Positions 58,923 through 64,000 of a DNA stretch of 64,000 bases are shown piece after piece. Every line of letters begins with the position of its first letter. The stretch's first letter is position 1. Source of the stretch: Entomomonas sp. E2T0 (GTDB lineage: Bacteria > Pseudomonadota > Gammaproteobacteria > Pseudomonadales > Pseudomonadaceae); NCBI RefSeq assembly GCF_025985425.1, contig NZ_CP094972.1, forward strand, positions 868,001 to 932,000, written 5' to 3'. The position numbers were made by a program, and so were the translations under genes. The notes under the pieces were generated by a model. It saw only the letters and a program-made list of their open reading frames with translations. It ran no database searches and was not told the origin of the DNA.

Positions 58923-60737
58923 TCACTTTTTTAACCACCAACCACGTAATCCCATTGTATAGGGGGGAGATTTAACCACACCAAGTTTATTGCGATAAGC
59001 TATACGAGTACTATCTATATACCAATTAGGAATCATATAGTAATTCCATAATAATACTCTATCCAATGCTTTAGTTGCAGCCACTTGCGCTTCCCTTGTT
59101 TGAGAGGCAAGTAGTTGCACTAATAGACCATCAACTACAGGATTATTAATACCCGCATAGTTTTTACTACTTTTACCCCATGCTTGGCTGGAGTGAAAGT
59201 ATAACCATTGTTCAAAGTTAGGATTTAAACTTTGTGGTAATGTCATTAAAATCATATCATAATCAAAGTTATCTAGCCGTTGTTTATATTGAGCACGATC
59301 TACTGTTCTTATGGTTGCATTGATGCCAAGTAACTCTAGATTGTTGCGGTAGGGTAGCAAAATACGTTCTAAGCTAGGATTTACTAATAAAATTTCAAAA
59401 GATAATAATTCCATTTTATTATTTCGCATACCATCCCTAGTAGCATGCCAACCTGCTTCTTTTAGTAATTCAAAAGCTTGTCGAAGTGTATTTCTACTCA
59501 AACCGCCAAATTGGTTCTTAGGTAGTTGAAAAGGTGTAGTAAATAATTGTTCAGGTAACTTATCACGCCATGCACCTAGCAGAAGTAACTCATTACCTGT
59601 AGGAATACTTGTAGCTGCAAATTCACTATTAGGATAATAACTTTCACTACGTAAGTAGCTATTATTAAATAAAGTACGATTTGACCACTCAAAATTAAAC
59701 AGTAAAGTTAGTGCTTGTCTTACTTTGATATCCTGAAATATTGGGCGGCGAGTATTAAAAAATAAACCTTGAGATTGAGCAGGAAGTTCGTTTTTGATCT
59801 CTTTCTTGATAATGTTGCCTCGCGTAACTGCTGGAAAATCGTAAGCAGTTAGCCAATTTTTAGCTTTGTTTTCAATATAAATGTCAAACTCGCCCGCTTT
59901 AAAGGCTTCAAAAGCTACGGTTGAATCACGGTAAAATTCAACCTCTACACGATTAAAATTATATTTTCCTTTATTGACGGCTAATTTTTCTCCCCACCAA
60001 TTTTTTACACGCTCAAAAACTAAACGCCTACCAGGTTCAACACTCACTATTTTATAAGGGCCACTGTTTAATGGAGGAGTAAAAGTGGTTGCTGTAAAAT
60101 CTTTATCAGCCCAATATTTTTTTGAAATAACAGGCATTTCGCCTAAGCGTAAAATAACGAGTGAATTACCGACGGTTTTTAAATCAAAACTAATACGGTG
60201 GGGGCTCATAATACGAACTTTATCTACATCTTGTAGCATTGCTCGATATTGGGGATGTCCTTTTTCTAATAGGGTGTGATAGGAAAAAGCAACATCTTCG
60301 GCTGTAATGGGGGTGCCATCATGGAATTTAGCTTCAGGCCGTAAATTAAAAATAACCCAACTACGATCATCAGGATATTCAATCGTTTTAGCAATTAAAT
60401 CATAGTTAGAGGCGGGTTCATCTCCTGATGGATCATAAGTACCACTACCTACCATTAAGGTTTCATTAAGCTCAGTAATACCATATTGGAAAAAGTTAGG
60501 TGTTGCAATTGGGCTAGTACCTTTTATTGAATAGGGGTTTAAAGTATCAAAAGTACCTGTAGCCATTATTTTAAGTGTACCGCCTTTAGGTGCTTTAGGA
60601 TTAACCCAAGCAAAATTTTTAAAATTAGCAGGGTATTTAAGTTGACCAAATTGTGCATAACCATGGCTTTCATAGGTGGCTGCTAAAACTTGATTTGTTA
60701 TTATGATACTTAATAACAACAGTATTACTTTATACAA
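58923..60737 (-). CDS. Peptide ABC transporter substrate-binding protein (YejA type), copy 1
   Basis: A 604-residue periplasmic SBP_bac_5 protein, first gene of the transport operon. Its signal peptide ends VLA-AT. YPANFKNFAWVNPKAPKGG is the counterpart of the same motif in the next gene, and PLNSGPYKIVSVEPGRR and RQALTLLFNFEWSN are shared blocks. The start appears to be TTG at 60737, with GAG nine bases upstream; no ATG gives a signal peptide. A 7-base gap separates it from the second binding protein. Two binding proteins for one permease suggest a broadened peptide range. Confidence 0.92.
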   Translation of the reverse strand: MYKVILLLLSIIITNQVLAATYESHGYAQFGQLKYPANFKNFAWVNPKAPKGGTLKIMATGTFDTLNPYSIKGTSPIATPNFFQYGITELNETLMVGSGTYDPSGDEPASNYDLIAKTIEYPDDRSWVIFNLRPEAKFHDGTPITAEDVAFSYHTLLEKGHPQYRAMLQDVDKVRIMSPHRISFDLKTVGNSLVILRLGEMPVISKKYWADKDFTATTFTPPLNSGPYKIVSVEPGRRLVFERVKNWWGEKLAVNKGKYNFNRVEVEFYRDSTVAFEAFKAGEFDIYIENKAKNWLTAYDFPAVTRGNIIKKEIKNELPAQSQGLFFNTRRPIFQDIKVRQALTLLFNFEWSNRTLFNNSYLRSESYYPNSEFAATSIPTGNELLLLGAWRDKLPEQLFTTPFQLPKNQFGGLSRNTLRQAFELLKEAGWHATRDGMRNNKMELLSFEILLVNPSLERILLPYRNNLELLGINATIRTVDRAQYKQRLDNFDYDMILMTLPQSLNPNFEQWLYFHSSQAWGKSSKNYAGINNPVVDGLLVQLLASQTREAQVAATKALDRVLLWNYYMIPNWYIDSTRIAYRNKLGVVKSPPYTMGLRGWWLKK

Positions 60738-60962
60738 AAATGCTTACTCGCTAATTACTAAAGATTCAAATTATAAAATATACCTGTCTCACCTTAGCTT
60801 GGCTAGTTATTTTCTATTTTAAAATGTGAGTTAAGAAATAAAGTATTTCTAGGGGGATATGACCAAAGTTATAGTCCTTTCTCGACTTTCATATAACATT
60901 ATTAATTTGTTGTTAATGCTACGCTAATTCTCTGTTAATGGTTTAACTTTAAGGAGTGAGTT

Positions 60963-61121
60963 ATGAACAAAGAAATAGATATTAAATGTCCTGCCTGTGG
61001 CAAGATTTTTCAAGTGACTGAAGAAACTTATAAAAAGAATGAGGATATTATTTGTCCTCCTTGTGGCAAAGCATTTAAGCCACAAGGTAATGAGGCTAAT
61101 AAAAAAACTAAAAGTAAATAG
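60963..61121 (+). CDS. Small zinc-ribbon protein, 52 residues
   Basis: A short frame missed by longer-ORF criteria. AAGGAG lies 6 bases before the ATG. It encodes two CPxCG knuckles, CPACG at 9-13 and CPPCG at 31-35, 17 residues apart, followed by a Lys/Asn-rich tail. This matches rubredoxin-like zinc ribbons. Function unknown; could bind nucleic acid or a protein partner. A separate single-gene unit, divergent from the peptide transporter operon. Confidence 0.75.
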   Translation: MNKEIDIKCPACGKIFQVTEETYKKNEDIICPPCGKAFKPQGNEANKKTKSK

Positions 61122-61130
61122 CGTACAGTG

Positions 61131-61559
61131 TTATTTAATTAATAAACTACCATCAGGATTAAATTGCCACATTGCGCCATAAGCAATTTCCCATAAATAA
61201 CCATCTAAATCTGTAAAGTAGCCATGGTAACCACCCCAAGAAGTGGTTTGGGCTGGTTTTATAATTTTAGCACCAGCCAGCTCAGCTTGTTTTAGTATTT
61301 GTTCCACTTGCTCTTCAGAATGAGTGTTGTGAGCTAAGGTGATTCCTGAAAAACTAGGTTTGGTTGATGCTTCTAATAAAGCATCTTCAGCTAGTTGTTG
61401 ATAGGGATATAAAGCTAAACAGCAACCCGTTGTTTTAAAAAATAAAATACCATCTTTTGGGGTGCCGCTGGTTTCAAATCCTAAGCCATGATGATAAAAA
61501 TTATAAGACTCAGTTAAACTTTGGACACCTAATGTAATAATGCTAATCCTTGGTTCCAT
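61131..61559 (-). CDS. VOC family (glyoxalase/bleomycin-resistance-like) protein
   Basis: A 142-residue protein with two betaalphabetabetabeta units: ISIITLGVQSLTESYNFYHHGLGFE at the N-terminus and YHGYFTDLDGYLWEIAYG at the C-terminus. Members with this pattern are poorly characterised VOC proteins, often called glyoxalase. The canonical GloA His and Glu ligands are only partly present, so activity on methylglyoxal should not be assumed. GGAG precedes the ATG. Convergent with the zinc-ribbon gene, nine bases apart. Confidence 0.88.
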   Translation of the reverse strand: MEPRISIITLGVQSLTESYNFYHHGLGFETSGTPKDGILFFKTTGCCLALYPYQQLAEDALLEASTKPSFSGITLAHNTHSEEQVEQILKQAELAGAKIIKPAQTTSWGGYHGYFTDLDGYLWEIAYGAMWQFNPDGSLLIK

Positions 61560-61716
61560 ATTTTCTCCTATTTAAAGACTATATAGTCTTTAGCTACTGT
61601 GATAGACTTTTGCAAAGAAAAGAAACAAAATTAATCACTATTGGTAATGAAATATTAATAATATGTCACCATATAGTATAAAAAGTTTATCAGTTATTGC
61701 AGGGGATTTTGTCACA

Positions 61717-62550
61717 ATGCAGCGTATTTTTAGTTTTTTTGCAATCATTTGTCTTAGTTTATCCATGGTTTTAATGAGTTTTGATGCTGAAGCAAGACGC
61801 TTTGGTGGTGGCCGCTCATTTGGTAAAGCTCCTTCTCATCAACAAACTCGTCAAGCAACACCTAATAAACCTGCTGCTAATCCTAATCAGAAGGCAGCAC
61901 CTGGAAGAAGTTGGATGGGACCTTTAGCTGGTTTTGTGGCTGGTGGTTTGTTAGCTTCATTATTTATGGGTGGTTTTAGCGGTATCAACTTCTTCGATAT
62001 TATCGTTATTGGTTTACTAGCCTTCTTTATTATTCGTTTTATCAGAAGTCGTATGCAACCACAACAACAAGCTGTTAATAATTCTGTTAATACTTTCCAA
62101 GGGCAGGATAATAATCAATCACCAATATTCGGTACACAAAGACCAGCTACAGCAGTTGTTGAACCTGTAATCAATGCACCTACTTGGTTTAATGCTGATT
62201 CGTTTGTGGCGGCTGCTAAAGAGCATTTTATGGCATTACAAGAGCATTGGGATGCTAATGAAATGGATAAAATTGCAGAATATGTGACACCTGAATTATT
62301 AACTTTCTTAAAACAAGAGCGTGCAGAAGCTGGTGATGGTTTCCAGTCTACTTATATTGATAATCTTGAAGTAGTACTTGATGGGGTAGATAATGATGCT
62401 GAAAAAACAGTAGCTACTTTAACTTTTACGGGCGTTGCTAAAACATCTCGTTTTGATCAAGGTGAAGCTTTCAATGAAAGCTGGCGGATGGAACGTGAAG
62501 AAGGTGAGAATAAGCCTTGGTTAGTGGCAGGTATTCGTCAAAATATATAA
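61717..62550 (+). CDS. Tim44-like domain protein
   Basis: A 277-residue protein. From the ATG at 61717 (chosen over 61663, with AGGGG upstream) it has an N-terminal signal or anchor (MQRIFSFFAIICLSLSMVLM), a Gly/Arg/Ser-rich stretch (RRFGGGRSFG), a two-helix membrane segment (GPLAGFVAGGLLASLFMGG and IIVIGLLAFFIIRFI), and a C-terminal Tim44 domain (about 150-277) with WFNADSFVAAAKEHFMALQ. The bacterial family is of unknown function. Downstream hairpin terminator. Confidence 0.88.
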   Translation: MQRIFSFFAIICLSLSMVLMSFDAEARRFGGGRSFGKAPSHQQTRQATPNKPAANPNQKAAPGRSWMGPLAGFVAGGLLASLFMGGFSGINFFDIIVIGLLAFFIIRFIRSRMQPQQQAVNNSVNTFQGQDNNQSPIFGTQRPATAVVEPVINAPTWFNADSFVAAAKEHFMALQEHWDANEMDKIAEYVTPELLTFLKQERAEAGDGFQSTYIDNLEVVLDGVDNDAEKTVATLTFTGVAKTSRFDQGEAFNESWRMEREEGENKPWLVAGIRQNI

Positions 62551-62567
62551 TTTAATTTTTGCATAGT

Positions 62568-62606
62568 GAAAACGGTAACTTGCTTAGGCAGTTACCGTTT
62601 TTTTAT
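62568..62606. terminator. Rho-independent terminator, bidirectional
   Basis: AAAACGGTAACT (62569-62580) pairs with AGTTACCGTTTT (62590-62601), loop of nine, with T and A tracts on both sides, between convergent Tim44-domain and csdE genes. Confidence 0.9.
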
Positions 62607-62608
62607 GT

Positions 62609-63010
62609 TTATTGAATAGATTTTATGCTTTTAAAAATAGCTCTTAAACCATCTCGTCGAGAACTTGATAATTGTTTGGCTAATCCTAATTGTTGAAACC
62701 AATCTTCTAAATCAATTTGCTGAATTTCATCTGTAGTTAAGTTGTTTACTCTGGCTAATAGTACCGCTAATAAGCCACGGATTAGTCGTGCATCACTGTA
62801 AGCTTTAAACTGCCATAATTGATTATGTTGTTCAGCAATTAACCATACTTGACTTTCACAACCTTGCACTTGGTTTTTATCTGTTTTTTCATTTTCTTGT
62901 AAAGGTTCTAATGTTGCGCCTATTTGCATTAATAAACGCATCTTTTGTTCCCAACCATTAGCAGCAGTAAAAGAATCTAGTATCTGTTGGGCTGTTTTTG
63001 AAAGCTTCAT
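62609..63010 (-). CDS. csdE: Sulfur acceptor CsdE (SufE family)
   Basis: A 133-residue sulfur-transfer partner of CsdA. The acceptor Cys51 is in VQGCESQVW and RLIRGLLAVLLA and LGLAKQLSSSRRDGL match E. coli CsdE closely. It takes persulfide sulfur from CsdA and passes it on; in E. coli the CsdA-CsdE-CsdL group contributes to ct6A formation. Start overlaps the csdA stop by four bases (ATGA). Confidence 0.92.
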   Translation of the reverse strand: MKLSKTAQQILDSFTAANGWEQKMRLLMQIGATLEPLQENEKTDKNQVQGCESQVWLIAEQHNQLWQFKAYSDARLIRGLLAVLLARVNNLTTDEIQQIDLEDWFQQLGLAKQLSSSRRDGLRAIFKSIKSIQ

Positions 63011-64000
63011 GCTAATAACTCAATTGCTTTATCTAATGCAGAAAGAAACTGTTGAAGATCATGTTGATTGTTATAAAGTGCTAAAGAAATCCTAATCGAG
63101 CCACTCAAGCCTAAAGAGTTATAAAGAGGCATACAACAATGTTGTCCAGCTCGAATAGCAATATTCTGTTCAGTTAATAGTTGGCTTAAATCTGCTGGAT
63201 GAATGCCTTTTATATAGAAGCTGATAAGTGATTGGTCAGGTTGGCCTAAAATACATACACCTTCTCGTTGAGTTAACTCACGCATAAGATAGGTTAAAAG
63301 TGTTTTTTCATGATTTGCTATAGCCGCTCTATCTTGAGCATTTAGATAATCAATAGCAGCACCTAACCCTAATACTGAGCCAATAGCAGCAGTACCTGCT
63401 TCAAAGCCTAAAGGAGCAGGATAGAAATTAGCGGAGTGATAGGTAGCAGTTTGTACCATTTCTCCACCTAGTTGCCAGTGTTGTAACTTGGCAAGTTGTT
63501 CAGTTTTACCATAAAGTATGCCTACTCCTTCAGGGGCATAGAATTTATGGCCTGAAAAAGCGTAAAAGTCACAGTCTAATGTCTGTACATCGGTAGGCTG
63601 ATGTACAATACCTTGCGCACCATCTATAACAGTAATAGCACCTTGTTGCTTAGCTATTTGGATAAGTTGTTTAATAGGCTGTAACGTACCAAACACATTG
63701 GACATTTGGCTAACCGCTAACAATCTAGTTCGCTTGTTAATCATTACTTGAGCTGCTGGTAAATCAATAATACCATCTGCTGTAAATGGCAATATAACCA
63801 GTTCTAATCCTTTACGTTGTGCTAATCGTTGCCAAGGCAAAAGATTGGCATGATGTTCTAAACCACTAATGACGATATTGCCTGTATTTGGCAGATTAGC
63901 TTCTAAACCATAGGCTAATAGATTAATACTTTCTGTGGTACTACGCGTAAAAATAATTTGCTCATCTGTGGGGGCATTTATTAATTGAGCTACTTTATGC
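63007..64000 (-). CDS. csdA: Cysteine desulfurase CsdA (SufS-like), partial at right edge
   Basis: A PLP enzyme converting cysteine to alanine and enzyme-bound persulfide. The open frame continues to the window edge (at least 331 residues), so the N-terminus is outside; an internal ATG at 63840 is not the start, because the upstream codons read on as family sequence (TRSTTESINLL, SGLEHHANLLPW). PLP-Lys lies in AFSGHKFYAPEG, and the persulfide Cys in AGQHCCMPLYN. Upstream order csdA then csdE matches E. coli; sufS is the alternative name, but SufE-type pairing favours csdA. Confidence 0.93.
   Translation of the reverse strand, partial: HKVAQLINAPTDEQIIFTRSTTESINLLAYGLEANLPNTGNIVISGLEHHANLLPWQRLAQRKGLELVILPFTADGIIDLPAAQVMINKRTRLLAVSQMSNVFGTLQPIKQLIQIAKQQGAITVIDGAQGIVHQPTDVQTLDCDFYAFSGHKFYAPEGVGILYGKTEQLAKLQHWQLGGEMVQTATYHSANFYPAPLGFEAGTAAIGSVLGLGAAIDYLNAQDRAAIANHEKTLLTYLMRELTQREGVCILGQPDQSLISFYIKGIHPADLSQLLTEQNIAIRAGQHCCMPLYNSLGLSGSIRISLALYNNQHDLQQFLSALDKAIELLA

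Overview
This is an AT-rich chromosomal window from a gammaproteobacterium of the Pseudomonas lineage. The gene order rpsB-tsf-pyrH-frr-uppS-cdsA-dxr-rseP-bamA-skp-lpxD-fabZ-lpxA-lpxB, the blocks gpmI-envC-ctpA, nth with a PA3496-type small protein, argG near gloA, a yej-type operon with two binding proteins next to fabI, and a PrrF-like Fur-controlled small RNA are all Pseudomonas-like. The base composition is far lower in GC than in typical Pseudomonas, which fits a host-associated relative such as insect-gut Entomomonas (inference; no rRNA gene is present to test it).

Layout. 1-4.1 kb (minus): a DUF1444 gene cut by the left edge, yheV, prlC and two lipoproteins. 4.1-10.4 kb (plus): a complete MexAB-OprM/TtgABC-type efflux operon behind a TtgR/AcrR-like operator, with no regulator gene beside it. 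10.4-12.9 kb (minus): tyrB, smpB, a nitroreductase. 13-17.3 kb (plus): gpmI, envC, ctpA. 17.3-21.5 kb (plus): a divergent Hsp90-type ATPase followed by a large TPR protein, the least ordinary module here. 21.5-30.5 kb: mixed single genes (GNAT, YegP, DUF523-DUF1722, DUF4080 radical SAM, nth, gloA, argG, META lipoprotein, a kinase-like/AAA fusion) plus two copies of a palindromic intergenic repeat. 30.5-34.6 kb: PrrF-like sRNA, uvrA, pheC. 34.6-48.5 kb (plus): translation, isoprenoid, phospholipid, outer-membrane assembly and lipid A genes. 48.5-50.4 kb (minus): tcdA, rnhB, DUF486. 50.4-60.7 kb (minus): a DUF1302 outer-membrane protein, fabI and the peptide ABC transporter. 60.9-64 kb: a 52-residue zinc-ribbon protein, a VOC protein, a Tim44-domain protein, and csdE/csdA, the latter cut by the right edge.

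How the genes work together. The central block links ribosome function (S2, EF-Ts, RRF) to envelope building: UppS, CdsA and Dxr make lipid carriers and precursors, RseP handles envelope stress, BamA/Skp assemble outer-membrane proteins, and LpxD/FabZ/LpxA/LpxB supply lipid A and fatty acids. EnvC and CtpA act on peptidoglycan turnover. PheC and TyrB can together complete phenylalanine synthesis. CsdA/CsdE and TcdA belong to one sulfur/ct6A tRNA pathway in E. coli but lie in two places here. No tRNA, rRNA, CRISPR array, transposase gene or prophage gene was seen.
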